64,000 bases of DNA from Leifsonia sp. CL147 (lineage in GTDB: Bacteria > Actinomycetota > Actinomycetes > Actinomycetales > Microbacteriaceae): contig NZ_FOTM01000004.1 in NCBI RefSeq assembly GCF_900114565.1, positions 62,001 through 126,000 on the forward strand, written 5' to 3'. Shown here piece after piece: positions 1 through 9,139 of this stretch. Within the stretch, counting starts at the first letter, position 1; every line of letters begins with the position of its first letter. Under the pieces are notes generated by a model. That model had not been told where the DNA came from. It was given only the letters and a program-made list of their open reading frames with translations, and ran no database searches. A program made the translations under genes and the position numbers.

Positions 1-127
1 GATCGTCATGCCCCTACCTGAAGATGCGCGAAGATGGTCAATGCGTGTCACGGTACGCGGATCAGGTTTCCCGTTCCTGTGAATTTCGCCCTACCCGCAT
101 GAAAAGTATCAGAGGAGTGGACGGTCC

Positions 128-1270
128 ATGGCTAGTCAGATCATCGGAGTCATCGGCGGCGGCCAGCTGGCCCGGATGATGATCCCTCCGGCGATCGAGC
201 TGGGCCTGGAGCTCCGCGTGCTGGAGGAAGCGGAGGGAATGAGCGCGGATCTTGCCGCGACCGGCGTGGGCGACTACCGCGACCTGGACACCGTGCTGGC
301 CTTCGCCGAGACGGTGGATGTCATCACGTTCGACCACGAGCATGTGCCTCCGGCGATCCTCCGCGAGCTGGTCTCGCGGGGCATCCCGGTTCATCCCGGA
401 CCGGACGCCCTGCTCTATGCCCAGGACAAGCTGCAGATGCGCGCGAAGCTGAGCGAGCTCGGCCTCCCGGTCCCCGAGTGGGCGGCGGTGGAGTCGGCCG
501 ACGGGCTGGGCGCGTTCCTCGCGGAGCACGGCGGCCGCGCGGTCGTGAAGACGGCGCGGGGAGGCTACGACGGCAAGGGCGTGCGCGTCGTGTCCGAGGC
601 CGGTGGCGCCGACGACTGGTTCCTGGCTCTCGCCGAGGACGGCCGCGGGGGAGCGCTCCTGGTGGAGGAGCTGGTGCCCTTCCGTCGCGAGCTCGCGCAG
701 CTGGTGGCGCGGCGGCCCTCGGGAGAGGTGGCCGCCTGGCCGGTCGTGGAGACCGTGCAGCGCGACGGCGTCTGCGCGGAGGTCATCGCCCCCGCCGCAG
801 GGACGACGGGCGGCGAGGCGGAGACCGCCGCCGACATCGCGCGGCGGATCGCGGACGGGCTTGGGGTCACCGGTGTGCTCGCCGTCGAGCTGTTCGAGAC
901 GACCGACGGCCGGCTCCTGGTGAACGAGCTGGCCATGCGGCCGCACAACAGTGGTCACTGGTCCATCGAGGGAGCCGTCACCAGCCAGTTCGAGCAGCAC
1001 CTGCGGGCGGTCCTCGACCTCCCGCTCGGCTCCACGGAGCCGCGGGCGGACTGGTCCGTGATGGTCAACATCCTGGGAGGCCCGGCCGAAGGGACTCTGG
1101 CGGACCGGTACCCGGCGGCGCTCGCCGCGCATCCCGAGGCCAAGTTCCACGGTTACGGCAAGGAGCCCCGGCCGGGACGCAAGGTCGGTCACGTCACCGT
1201 CGTCGGCGGCGCGGACCTCGACGACGTCCTCGGCCGTGCGCGTGCGGCCGCCGCGTTCTTCGAGGGCTGA
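128..1270 (+). CDS. purK: N5-carboxyaminoimidazole ribonucleotide synthase (PurK)
   Basis: This ATP-grasp enzyme carboxylates aminoimidazole ribonucleotide with ATP and bicarbonate, giving N5-CAIR in de novo purine synthesis in the cytoplasm. The 380-residue length is normal for the family. The N-terminus carries GVIGGGQLARMM (residues 7-18), the classic PurK opening. An ATP-grasp lysine/glycine loop (VVKTARGGYDGKG) lies near residue 140, and the C-terminal active-site stretch ELAMRPHNSGHW near 270. The ATG at 128 follows a purine-rich AGAGGAG site and a possible -10 box AAGTAT at 104-109. PurE, the next enzyme, is encoded nearby on the other strand, separated by the LCP gene. The function is not in doubt. 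Confidence 0.96.
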   Translation: MASQIIGVIGGGQLARMMIPPAIELGLELRVLEEAEGMSADLAATGVGDYRDLDTVLAFAETVDVITFDHEHVPPAILRELVSRGIPVHPGPDALLYAQDKLQMRAKLSELGLPVPEWAAVESADGLGAFLAEHGGRAVVKTARGGYDGKGVRVVSEAGGADDWFLALAEDGRGGALLVEELVPFRRELAQLVARRPSGEVAAWPVVETVQRDGVCAEVIAPAAGTTGGEAETAADIARRIADGLGVTGVLAVELFETTDGRLLVNELAMRPHNSGHWSIEGAVTSQFEQHLRAVLDLPLGSTEPRADWSVMVNILGGPAEGTLADRYPAALAAHPEAKFHGYGKEPRPGRKVGHVTVVGGADLDDVLGRARAAAAFFEG

Positions 1271-1307
1271 CGATCCGGCGGCCGATCTCCTTCGATACCC
1301 AGGCAGG

Positions 1308-2666
1308 CTAGGAGCCGGCGGGCTTCGCCGAGGCGGGATGCAGGGCCTGCCGCACCAGCGTGTGGATCTGCGCGTAGTCGGGCTGGCTGGGATCGATCGT
1401 GGGAGGGACGAGCTCCAGCTGGTGCACCGGGAGCCTGCGCGTCTTCATCCCCAGGTCGACGAAGTAGCCCAGCATCGACTGCGGGATGTCGGTCTTCATG
1501 ACCTGCGTGCCGGCCTTCGCGATGTCCTGGAACTTGGTCACCACGTTGACGGGGTTCACCTGCTTGAGGATGGCATCCTGCAGCTCCCGCTGCCGCGCCA
1601 TGCGGTCGTAGTCGCTGGTGCCGTGGCGCGCCCGCGCGTACCACTGGGCGTGGTAGCCGTCGAGATGGCGGGCACCCGGCTCGATCCACTCCACGACGCC
1701 GTTGAGGTTCTCGTCGCCGCCGATCGGGATGCGTTCCTTCACCGTGATGTCGACGCCGCCGAGCGCATCCACGAGGTCGGCGAAGCCCTGCATGTCGATG
1801 AGGACGTAGTACTGGATGGTCAGCCCCGTGGCGCCCTCGAGCGCATCCCGCATCGCCTCGATGCCCGGCTCGCTGCTGTTCTTCTTCGCGTCGGGGTACA
1901 GCCCGGCTTTGTACGACTCCACCTCGGTGTAGATGGAGTTCAGCTGGCAGACGTCGACGTCGCAGCGGTCGTGGTAGCCGTAGCCGTCCGGGTACTCCTT
2001 GTAGAGGGGCGAGGTCTTCGGGAACGGCACGGGGTCGAGGTCGCGCGGCAGGCCGATGGTGACGGCCTGGCCGGTGTCCGCGTCGATGCTGACGATGGAC
2101 ATGCTGTCCGGCCGGAGCCCCTGCCGGTCGGGGCCCGCGTCGCCGCCGAGCAGCATGATGTTGTAGCGCCCGTCGACGGGAGGCTGGGACGCGGCCGCGG
2201 AGAAGATGTCGCCTAGGGCGCCGCGGGCGGATCCGGCCACCACGGACGCGTACCCGGCCGTTCCGGTGATGCCGACCAGGACGAGCACCGAGAAGGCGGC
2301 GATCCAGCCGCGCGAGTTCGGCGCCGTCCGGACGAGCCGGACCAGCCGGAGCGTGTCGAGGGTGAGCAGCACCCAGAGGACGGCGTAGGCGATCAGCAGC
2401 GCCTGGACCAGGGTGAGGCTCCCGGACTGCGTGAAGAGCGTGTAGATCGCCGCGGGCGAGAGAAGGTAGACGACCAGCGTCGCGATCGCGAGGAGCCAGA
2501 GCGTCAGGGTGGCGAGCACGCCTACGCGACCGAGGATGCGGTTGCCGGCGACCACTTGCGCGGAGCCCGGCAGCAGCACGTTGAGCGTGACCAGCCACCA
2601 GCCGCGCTTGGTCATCGTGCGGGCGGAGGTGGCGTCGGGATGGCGCAGCGGTGTGGCGATCGTCAT
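1308..2666 (-). CDS. LCP (LytR-CpsA-Psr) family wall-glycan phosphotransferase
   Basis: LCP proteins transfer lipid-linked glycans onto peptidoglycan outside the membrane. This 452-residue protein has several hydrophobic segments in its first 150 residues, then an extracellular LCP domain (about 165-410). Family motifs are visible: RYNIMLLGGDAG, LRPDSMSIVSID, IGLPRDL and RARHGTSDYDRMARQ, which hold the arginines and aspartates that bind the pyrophosphate and metal. More than one predicted N-terminal membrane span is unusual, since typical LCPs have one. It follows purE after about 10 bp and is probably co-transcribed with it. Given the rhamnose genes nearby, its likely job is ligating a rhamnose-containing wall polysaccharide; that substrate is inferred. 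Confidence 0.9.
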   Translation of the reverse strand: MTIATPLRHPDATSARTMTKRGWWLVTLNVLLPGSAQVVAGNRILGRVGVLATLTLWLLAIATLVVYLLSPAAIYTLFTQSGSLTLVQALLIAYAVLWVLLTLDTLRLVRLVRTAPNSRGWIAAFSVLVLVGITGTAGYASVVAGSARGALGDIFSAAASQPPVDGRYNIMLLGGDAGPDRQGLRPDSMSIVSIDADTGQAVTIGLPRDLDPVPFPKTSPLYKEYPDGYGYHDRCDVDVCQLNSIYTEVESYKAGLYPDAKKNSSEPGIEAMRDALEGATGLTIQYYVLIDMQGFADLVDALGGVDITVKERIPIGGDENLNGVVEWIEPGARHLDGYHAQWYARARHGTSDYDRMARQRELQDAILKQVNPVNVVTKFQDIAKAGTQVMKTDIPQSMLGYFVDLGMKTRRLPVHQLELVPPTIDPSQPDYAQIHTLVRQALHPASAKPAGS

Positions 2667-2676
2667 GGCGCGGTTC

Positions 2677-3180
2677 TCACAGCCGGGCGTGCAGGGCCTG
2701 GTTCTTCTGCTCCACGGTGGCCTCCAGGTCGGCGGCGAAGTGTGCGAGCGCCTGCGTCAGGGCATCGTCCGAGGTAGCGAGGATCTTGACGGCGAGGAGG
2801 CCCGCATTGCGCGCGCCGCCGATCGACACGGTGGCGACCGGCACGCCGGCGGGCATCTGCACGATCGAGAGCAGGGAGTCGAGGCCGTCCAGCCGCGCGA
2901 GCGGCACGGGGACGCCGACGACCGGCAGCGTGGTGACCGCCGCCAGCATCCCGGGCAGGTGGGCAGCGCCTCCCGCGCCCGCGATGATGACGCGGACTCC
3001 GCGACCGGCCGCTTCCTTGCCGAAGGCGATCATCTTCTCCGGCGTGCGATGGGCCGAGACGACCTCGACCTCGTGCGCGATTCCGAACTCGGTCAGCAGC
3101 CGCGAGGCGTCCTCCATGACCGACCAGTCGGAGTCGGAGCCCATGACGACGGAGACGAGCGGCGACGTGTTTGCGGGCAT
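2677..3180 (-). CDS. purE: 5-(carboxyamino)imidazole ribonucleotide mutase (PurE)
   Basis: PurE converts N5-CAIR made by PurK to CAIR. The small flavodoxin-like protein has the family signature [12 protein letters not shown] near its N-terminus, followed by VVSAHRTP and [11 protein letters not shown], which form the nucleotide-binding site. An in-frame ATG lies 9 bp further upstream (3189), but I chose 3180. A -10-like TAGCAT at 3193-3188 ends 7 bases before it and overlaps the upstream ATG, so the mRNA probably starts at or near 3180. The resulting 167 residues match the normal PurE length. The gene leads a short operon with the LCP gene and is transcribed away from the acyltransferase at 3319. 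Confidence 0.95.
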   Translation of the reverse strand: MPANTSPLVSVVMGSDSDWSVMEDASRLLTEFGIAHEVEVVSAHRTPEKMIAFGKEAAGRGVRVIIAGAGGAAHLPGMLAAVTTLPVVGVPVPLARLDGLDSLLSIVQMPAGVPVATVSIGGARNAGLLAVKILATSDDALTQALAHFAADLEATVEQKNQALHARL

Positions 3181-3187
3181 AGCGATC

Positions 3188-3193
3188 ATGCTA
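3188..3193 (-). promoter_or_regulatory. -10 box TAGCAT of purE (leaderless type)
   Basis: TAGCAT matches the actinobacterial TANNNT -10 pattern and ends 7 bases before the ATG at 3180, which would place the transcript start at the start codon. No Shine-Dalgarno sequence is needed or seen. The same arrangement recurs at several other genes in the window. Confidence 0.5.
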
Positions 3194-3318
3194 GGCGGCG
3201 GGTGCCGCGCTGCCGGTCCGCCACGCGGAGCACCCCCAGCTGACCCCTGAACAGGTCACAGGAACTGCCCAGGGCCGGCCGGTACCGTCGCCGCCCTATG
3301 ACGGGTACAGGTGGATGA

Positions 3319-4554
3319 ATGGGACACGACACGAGACACGACCCGGGCCGGCTGGCTGCCCTCGACGGTCTGCGCGGTGTCGCCGCGATGGTCGTCCTCC
3401 TCCACCATTCGCTGTACACGAATCCGCAGTTCCCGGGTGCGCCCGGCGGGGGGACGGCGCCGACCGGCTCGGCGATGTGGTGGATCAGCTACACGCCTCT
3501 GAAGCTCTTCACGGCCGGCGTCGAGTCGGTCATCGTATTCTTCGTGCTGTCCGGCCTGGTCGTGACGTTGCCGGTCATCCGCCGCCGCGGGTTCGACTGG
3601 GTCGCCTACTTCCCCCGCCGCGCCGTGCGGCTGCTCGTGCCGGTGATCGCGTCCGCCGTGCTCGCGGCCGCCTGGGTCATGGCGATCCCGCAGAACTCGA
3701 CCCAGCCGGCCGGCACCTGGCTCAGCAACTCCTCCACCCCGGACTTCGGATGGGAGTACATCGTCAAGGCGATGGATCTCCTGGGCGGCGACGGCCAGAT
3801 CAACAACCCCCTGTGGTCGCTGCGCTGGGAGCTGGTCTTCTCGCTCGCGCTGCCCGTCTTCGCGGTCGCTGCGCTCGCTGTGCGCAAGTGGTGGATGGGC
3901 GGCCTGGCGGCGGCGTGCGCCCTCACCTACCTGGGCGCCCACGCCGGCGCCGGCGCTCTGCAGTACCTGCCGGCGTTCTTCGTCGGTGCGGTCATCGCGG
4001 TCCGGCTGGAGGCGGTGCGCAACGTCGCGGAGCGCATCAACGCCCGCTGGTACCGGCATCCGCTCTGGGCCGGCCTCACGGTGGGCAGCCTGCTGCTGCT
4101 CATCGCACCGTGGCTGGTGGGCCCGGACGTCGGCAGCATCCCGGAGCTCGATCCGGCCCTGAAGGGCCTGGTGCCGCTCGCCGCGGCGGGGCTGGTGGTC
4201 GCGGCGCTCGGCTGGAGTCCGCTCGGAGGACTGCTGAAGACCCGTCCCGTGCAGTTCGCGGGGACGATCTCGTTCAGCCTGTACCTGGTCCACGTGCCGA
4301 TCCTGATCTTCAGCACCTACCTGTTCACGGACGAGCCGTGGTACGTGGCGCTGCTGTTCGGCATCCCGCTCGCGGTGATCGTCGCCGTCGGCTTCACGTG
4401 GCTGATCGAGAAGCGCAGCCACGGCTGGTCGAAGGCGGCCGGTCAGTGGGCGTCCGCGCGGTACAGCACCTGGTTCGGGCGGGAGGAGGAGCAGGCCGCG
4501 ACGCGCTCGGAGGTGGCGGAGGCCGCTGCCCGCCATGCCCAGCCGACGGCGTGA
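3319..4554 (+). CDS. Acyltransferase family 3 membrane protein (OafA/YrhL-like)
   Basis: Acyltransferase-3 proteins O-acylate surface glycans or lipids at the membrane. The 411-residue protein starts with the family hallmark RLAALDGLRGVAAMVVLLHH (about 11-30), which includes the conserved histidine of the active site. It continues with FFVLSGLVVTLPVIRRR and about ten hydrophobic spans, typical of the family. The C-terminal 30 residues are soluble and rich in Ala, Glu and Arg. No periplasmic SGNH domain is fused. The gene stands alone on the plus strand between purE (divergent) and a glycosyltransferase (convergent, 9-bp gap). Its substrate is probably a wall polysaccharide from this locus, but nothing in the sequence fixes that. 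Confidence 0.88.
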   Translation: MGHDTRHDPGRLAALDGLRGVAAMVVLLHHSLYTNPQFPGAPGGGTAPTGSAMWWISYTPLKLFTAGVESVIVFFVLSGLVVTLPVIRRRGFDWVAYFPRRAVRLLVPVIASAVLAAAWVMAIPQNSTQPAGTWLSNSSTPDFGWEYIVKAMDLLGGDGQINNPLWSLRWELVFSLALPVFAVAALAVRKWWMGGLAAACALTYLGAHAGAGALQYLPAFFVGAVIAVRLEAVRNVAERINARWYRHPLWAGLTVGSLLLLIAPWLVGPDVGSIPELDPALKGLVPLAAAGLVVAALGWSPLGGLLKTRPVQFAGTISFSLYLVHVPILIFSTYLFTDEPWYVALLFGIPLAVIVAVGFTWLIEKRSHGWSKAAGQWASARYSTWFGREEEQAATRSEVAEAAARHAQPTA

Positions 4555-4563
4555 GAACCGGCC

Positions 4564-5712
4564 TCAGAGGTCGGCGTGCAGCTGCCAGACGCGCTCGGCG
4601 GAGTCGCGCCAGCTGAAGGCGCGAGCGCGGTCGGAGGCCAGCACGCCCAGCCGTGCACGGAGCTCGTCGTCGGCGAGCAGGCGCGCGATCGCCGCCGCGA
4701 GCCGCTCGGCGTATCCGTCTTCGTCTGCGGCGGTGGCCGGCCGCTCGACCACGAGGCCCGCGCCTGCCGCGACTTCCACCAGAGCCGGGTCGTCGGAGTG
4801 GATGACGGGCAGCCCGAACTTGAACGCCTCCACGATCGGGAGTCCGAATCCCTCGGCGAGGCTCGGATAGACGAACAGGGTGGCGCGGTCGAGCGCCACG
4901 GCGAGATCGGGATCCTCGAGCCGTCCGAGGGCACGCACGCGGTCCTCGGGCAGTCCGGCGGCCGCCGCGACGCCGGTGGCCGAGCGCTCTCCGATGCGGT
5001 CGGGGCCGGCGATGAGCAGCGGGATGGCCTCGGCCTCCGGCCGGGCGATGGCGCGGATCAGCGGCGCGATGCCCTTCCGCGGTTCCACGGTGCCCAGCGT
5101 GAAGGCGTACCGTTCGGGCAGGCCGAGACGCTCCGCGCGCTCGTCGGCATCCGGCGGCAGGCGCAGCGACGTCGCCGGTGCGCCGCCGATGACGCGGATG
5201 CGGTCGCCGAAGTCGAGCGCCTCGCCGAGCCGGTTCGCGACGGCGTGCGTCGGAACCACGACCGCGTCCGCGTGCTTCCTCGCACGCTTCGCCATCGCCT
5301 TGGTCCAGAGCGTCGACGGCGGGCCCAGAGCTTCGGGATGCGTCCAGGCGAGCGTGTCGTGGATGGTCACGGCCACCTGCTGGGGCATCTCCAGCCCGTT
5401 GTGGCGGCGCAGGGGTGCGAGCAGCGTCGGGGCGTGCAGCATGCCCGGAGGGCCACCGACCGCGAGCCCCGACTGCCAGGCGAGCGCGAGCTCCCGCCGC
5501 GCCAGCGGCAACCGGGTGACCGTGGCGACGCCGGGCAGCCGGTCGCGGACGCTCTGCAGCAGCTCGTCGCTCACGTTCGAGACGATCGCCTCGACGTCGC
5601 AGCCACGCGGAGCGGTGGCGATGAGCTGGCGCGTGAGCTCCTCCGTGTACCGGCGAGCGCCGCCGGGCTGGTCGGAGACGAGTTCGTCGACGATCACGCG
5701 CAGGGTGGTCAC
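4564..5712 (-). CDS. Glycosyltransferase family 4 (GT-B fold)
   Basis: A retaining GT-B glycosyltransferase. The C-terminal nucleotide-sugar site shows the EX7E signature (AEGFGLPIVEAF), preceded by TLGTVEPRKGI and LFVYPSLAEG. The N-terminal acceptor domain begins LRVIVDELVSDQPGGARRY. I chose GTG 5712, reading VTTLRVIVDE, because a GAGAGGGGAG Shine-Dalgarno sequence sits just upstream. The longer frame from 5751 has no ribosome site and would add an improbable charged leader. Length is then 382 residues, usual for GT4 enzymes. It converges on the acyltransferase gene. The donor and acceptor sugars cannot be read from the sequence; the neighbourhood suggests wall or capsule glycan. Confidence 0.87.
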   Translation of the reverse strand: MTTLRVIVDELVSDQPGGARRYTEELTRQLIATAPRGCDVEAIVSNVSDELLQSVRDRLPGVATVTRLPLARRELALAWQSGLAVGGPPGMLHAPTLLAPLRRHNGLEMPQQVAVTIHDTLAWTHPEALGPPSTLWTKAMAKRARKHADAVVVPTHAVANRLGEALDFGDRIRVIGGAPATSLRLPPDADERAERLGLPERYAFTLGTVEPRKGIAPLIRAIARPEAEAIPLLIAGPDRIGERSATGVAAAAGLPEDRVRALGRLEDPDLAVALDRATLFVYPSLAEGFGLPIVEAFKFGLPVIHSDDPALVEVAAGAGLVVERPATAADEDGYAERLAAAIARLLADDELRARLGVLASDRARAFSWRDSAERVWQLHADL

Positions 5713-5780
5713 ACTGCTCCCCTCTCGCTTCGCTCGGTCGCCTCCATCCAATCACGGCCGACGCGGGGAGCGCGCTGCGG

Positions 5781-8156
5781 TCAGCAGGATTGGAGCGCGT
5801 CGAGCGTCGCCCCGAGGACCGCCGTGCCTCCGAGCAGCGAGACCTGGGAGACGTTCTGCGCGGCGAGATCGGTCAGGACCGAACGGGGGACGCAGCCTCC
5901 GTTGACCGTGAAGAGAGGGGCGTGCTTCGCCGCCGCAAGGGCCGAGCCCGCCAGGGCGTCCGGGAAGCCGAAGCCGCTGGCGATGAAGGCCTGCGTGAAG
6001 GTCGGGAACGAGGAGCGCCCGACCGTTTCGGCCGTCTCGAACCGGTCCGCGCCCGCCAGCCGGGTCACGCTGATCCCCTGGTTGGAAAGAGAGGACTGAA
6101 CGCCGGGGGTGATGACGTCCGTGCCGCCGACCAGCGTCACGGCCGTCGTCTGGTTCGACGACAGGAAGGCGGCCGTGGCCGCGTCGATGGCGGAAGCGCC
6201 GCCGTTGACGAGCAGCACCGGGGCGCCCAGCGAACCGGCGGCGGCACCGGCCGCGAGGGCGTCGGGGAAGTTGGTGCCGGTCGCCATGAAGGCTTTCGGG
6301 ATGTTGCCGCCGGGGAAGGCGTTCGCCGCGATCAGCCGGGACGTGGCGTACCGGTCGGCGCCGGCGATGCGGGTCACGGTCGGTGCCAGCTGCTTCAGGG
6401 CGTCCTCCACCACCTGGGGGACCACGTTCAGACCGCCGACGATGACGATCTTCGAGGGCTGGAGCGACTGGATCTCCTGCCGGACGGAATCCGGCAGGGT
6501 CCAGCTGGTCAGCAGGAGGGGACCGCCGGCCTGTGCCGCCGCCGGTGCGGCGCTCAGCGCGTCGGGGTAGTTGAGCCCGGTGGCCACGTAGACCGTCGGT
6601 GCGGTCGTGGGGTAGGCGGCCTTCGCGATGGCGACGCTGGTGGCGAAGCGGTCCGCTCCGGCGATGCGCTGAGTCGGGATCGCTGTGATCTGCAGCGTCC
6701 CGGAGACAGCAGGACCCGAGGAGTACTTGCCCCACGCGGCGTTCGCCGTGTAGCTCGTGGTGCCGAGGGGAGCGCCCGCGAGGGAGATCGACCAGGTTCC
6801 GTTGACGATGCTCGCCGTGCGCGCGGTCGTCTCGTTCGCGAGCTTGACCGTGACGTAGTCGCCCGCCAGCGCGCCGGTGGCGGTGCCTGAGAGCACGCCA
6901 CCCTGCAGCACGCGATCGGACGCTGGGAGCGAGGTGACAGCGACCGTGGCCGTGACCGAGACCGCCGGCTCCCAGATGGACGAATAGCGCGCGGACACGC
7001 TGGACTGCCCGGTGGCGGAGGCCATCGGGTAGAACGCGGTGAAGTAGTTCGCATCGCCGCAGGCGATCTCCGTCGGACCGGCGGACACCAGCCCGACGGC
7101 CGTGGTGCCGCTCACGGCGGCCCCGCCGCTGTCCCCAGGGCCCGAGCAGGTCGAGGCGATCACCATGTTGATGGTTCCGGGGGCGCCCTCCACCTGGATC
7201 GGGTAGTCCGTGTCGAGGACGCTGCCGCAACTCCACCCGGTGGTCGAGCCGCTCTTGCACAGCGGCGCGCCGACCACGGCCGGTCCGACCCCGGTCACCG
7301 GCTGCAGGGTGCCGGCGAAGGGGGCACCCATGCCGCCGCCCCAGGGGAGGAGGGCGGGACGCGAGGTGTGCCCGATGGTGAGCGCCATCAGGGACGAGTC
7401 GGCGCCGTTGCCGAACTGTACCGAGGAGGGGATCCAGTTACCCAGGGGAAGACCCACGATCCCCTGCGTACCGGTCGCCGAACTCGGACCGGTCATGGTG
7501 ATCTCGTAGGTCGACGTTCCGCTCGTGTAGCAGTGGCCGGCGGACACCAGCTGGGGGGCGCCGCCGCTCAACCCGTAGCCCGGGAAGCCCGCCGAGCAGC
7601 GTTCGCCGGAGGTGGCGCCGGGAGCGCCGATGAAGTACGGCTGCCCTCCGTACACGTCCGAGAGGGGATGGACGGGCACATCCGGGACCGGATGACGTGG
7701 CGCTGCCCCGACGACGGCCGCAGCGCCCGCGGCGCGTGCCAGCGCCGCCGTGCGGGCATCCTCCGTGTAGACCGTGACGGCCTGGCCATCGACCGTCGCG
7801 CTCACTGCGGCGCCGGTCTCCGTGTGCAGCGCCGAGGCCAGGGCGCCGGCATCCTGAGCGGCCGCCGCATCGGCGAGGTACTGCGCCGGCGAGATGTGCA
7901 GGTCGCGAGTCACCGCCGAGGCGAGTCCGGGGTCGAGGTGCTTCGCCTGGTCGGCGAAGCTGTCCACCGTCCGCCGGTGGAGCTGCGGCAGCGCCGGGGG
8001 AGTCGCGTCCGCGTCCACTTTCGCTGTCTCAGGACTCACCGGGGTGACAGGACCGGGCGTCGGCACGGGAGCCGGACCGCCGGCCCACGCAGGGACTCCG
8101 CCGACGATCACCACCGCGGTCGCGGCGATCAGGGCGAGAGGGAGAGCGCGTTTCAC
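5781..8156 (-). CDS. Secreted trypsin-like serine protease with three cell wall-binding repeats
   Basis: This 791-residue exported protein begins with a signal peptide (MKRALPLALIAATAVVIVGG, cleavage after AWA) and a pro-region resembling streptogrisin/alpha-lytic protease propeptides (about 60-150). A chymotrypsin-fold domain follows with a visible catalytic triad: His208 in SAGHCY, Asp253 in NGADSS and Ser343 in GDSGGA. After a linker domain (about 400-490) there are three cell wall-binding repeat 2 modules, each with R-[IL]-A-G-A-D-R-[FY]-A/E-T and a downstream FPDAL/YPDAL motif. The protein is probably anchored non-covalently to wall polymer and cleaves surface or extracellular proteins. 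The substrate is unknown. It shares its repeat type with two proteins further along, all around the rhamnose genes. Confidence 0.9.
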   Translation of the reverse strand: MKRALPLALIAATAVVIVGGVPAWAGGPAPVPTPGPVTPVSPETAKVDADATPPALPQLHRRTVDSFADQAKHLDPGLASAVTRDLHISPAQYLADAAAAQDAGALASALHTETGAAVSATVDGQAVTVYTEDARTAALARAAGAAAVVGAAPRHPVPDVPVHPLSDVYGGQPYFIGAPGATSGERCSAGFPGYGLSGGAPQLVSAGHCYTSGTSTYEITMTGPSSATGTQGIVGLPLGNWIPSSVQFGNGADSSLMALTIGHTSRPALLPWGGGMGAPFAGTLQPVTGVGPAVVGAPLCKSGSTTGWSCGSVLDTDYPIQVEGAPGTINMVIASTCSGPGDSGGAAVSGTTAVGLVSAGPTEIACGDANYFTAFYPMASATGQSSVSARYSSIWEPAVSVTATVAVTSLPASDRVLQGGVLSGTATGALAGDYVTVKLANETTARTASIVNGTWSISLAGAPLGTTSYTANAAWGKYSSGPAVSGTLQITAIPTQRIAGADRFATSVAIAKAAYPTTAPTVYVATGLNYPDALSAAPAAAQAGGPLLLTSWTLPDSVRQEIQSLQPSKIVIVGGLNVVPQVVEDALKQLAPTVTRIAGADRYATSRLIAANAFPGGNIPKAFMATGTNFPDALAAGAAAGSLGAPVLLVNGGASAIDAATAAFLSSNQTTAVTLVGGTDVITPGVQSSLSNQGISVTRLAGADRFETAETVGRSSFPTFTQAFIASGFGFPDALAGSALAAAKHAPLFTVNGGCVPRSVLTDLAAQNVSQVSLLGGTAVLGATLDALQSC

Positions 8157-8225
8157 AGGAATCCTCGGAAGACGAGCGCAGGATCCCGTTTACCGACCCC
8201 CCACGCGGATGACGTTGCACCAAAC

Positions 8226-8231
8226 ATATTA
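8226..8231 (-). promoter_or_regulatory. Candidate -10 box for the cell wall-binding protease
   Basis: TAATAT on the minus strand, in a small AT-rich pocket about 70 bases before the protease start codon. No convincing -35 box is seen at the right distance, so this is a candidate only. Confidence 0.35.
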
Positions 8232-8272
8232 CGCAGGGTGCTGCTGGGGCACTGTCCCCCGTTCGGCCGGGT

Positions 8273-9139
8273 TCATCGCTGAGCGAAGAGTCCCTCGGCG
8301 GTTGCGGCGGCCAGGGCGTCCTCCCAGGGGCGCATCGGCTGCAGGCCCGCGCGCGTCCAGGCATCGTGACCGAGGACCGAGTACGACGGTCGCGCGGCCG
8401 GACGGACGAAGGTCGAGCTGTCCGTCGGCTTCACCCGCTCGGGGTCGAGACCGGCCCGGGCGAAGACGGCGCGGGCGAACCCGTACCAGGTGGTCGCGCC
8501 CGAGTTCGTGCCGTGATAGATCCCCGCCGGTGCGTCCGCCTCCAGCAGGGCGACGAGCTGCGAGGCGAGGTCGCCCGTCCAGGTCGGCTGGCCCAGCTGG
8601 TCGTCCACGACGTTCACCGTCTCGTGGGCGGCGGCGAGCTTCACCATGGTCGTGGCGAAGTTCGGGCCGCCTGCGCCGTACAGCCAGGCGGTCCGCACGA
8701 CGAACGTGCCATCGGGATGCGCCGCCAGCGCCAGCTCTTCGCCGGCGGCCTTGCTGCGGCCGTAGGCGTTGATCGGGTCGCGGGGGGTGTCCTCGCCGTA
8801 GGGGTGCGTGGCGTGGCCGTCGAAGACGTAGTCGGTCGAGACGGTGACGAGACGCGCGCCGTGCTCGGCAGCGGCGACCGCGAGGTTCTCGGTGCCGAGG
8901 GCATTGATCGCGTACGCCGCGTCCTCGTGGGTCTCCGCGTCGTCCACCTTGGTGTAGGCGGAGGCGTTGATGACCGCATCGTGGCCGGAGACGGCCGCGA
9001 GCACCGCATCCCGGTCGGTCACATCGAGCTCGGCCCGCGACAGGGCGGTCACGTCCCGCCCGGCGAGGGCCTTCTGCAGGTCCTGGCCGAGCATCCCGAC
9101 CGCACCGGCGATGAGGATGCGGTTCATCGACGACGTCAT
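8273..9139 (-). CDS. rmlD: dTDP-4-dehydrorhamnose reductase (RmlD)
   Basis: The last enzyme of dTDP-L-rhamnose synthesis, an NADPH-dependent short-chain dehydrogenase. It has the Rossmann motif GAVGMLGQDL near the N-terminus, the INASAYTKVDDAE segment, and the catalytic Tyr-x-x-x-Lys in YGRSKAAGE. The start is taken as ATG 9139, whose A is also the last base of the rmlB stop (TGATG), giving translational coupling. An in-frame ATG at 9127 (MNRILIAG) is equally possible and nearer the usual family N-terminus. Length is about 284-288 residues, normal. It forms an operon with rmlB, while rmlC and rmlA lie on the other strand 3 kb away. Confidence 0.95.
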   Translation of the reverse strand: MTSSMNRILIAGAVGMLGQDLQKALAGRDVTALSRAELDVTDRDAVLAAVSGHDAVINASAYTKVDDAETHEDAAYAINALGTENLAVAAAEHGARLVTVSTDYVFDGHATHPYGEDTPRDPINAYGRSKAAGEELALAAHPDGTFVVRTAWLYGAGGPNFATTMVKLAAAHETVNVVDDQLGQPTWTGDLASQLVALLEADAPAGIYHGTNSGATTWYGFARAVFARAGLDPERVKPTDSSTFVRPAARPSYSVLGHDAWTRAGLQPMRPWEDALAAATAEGLFAQR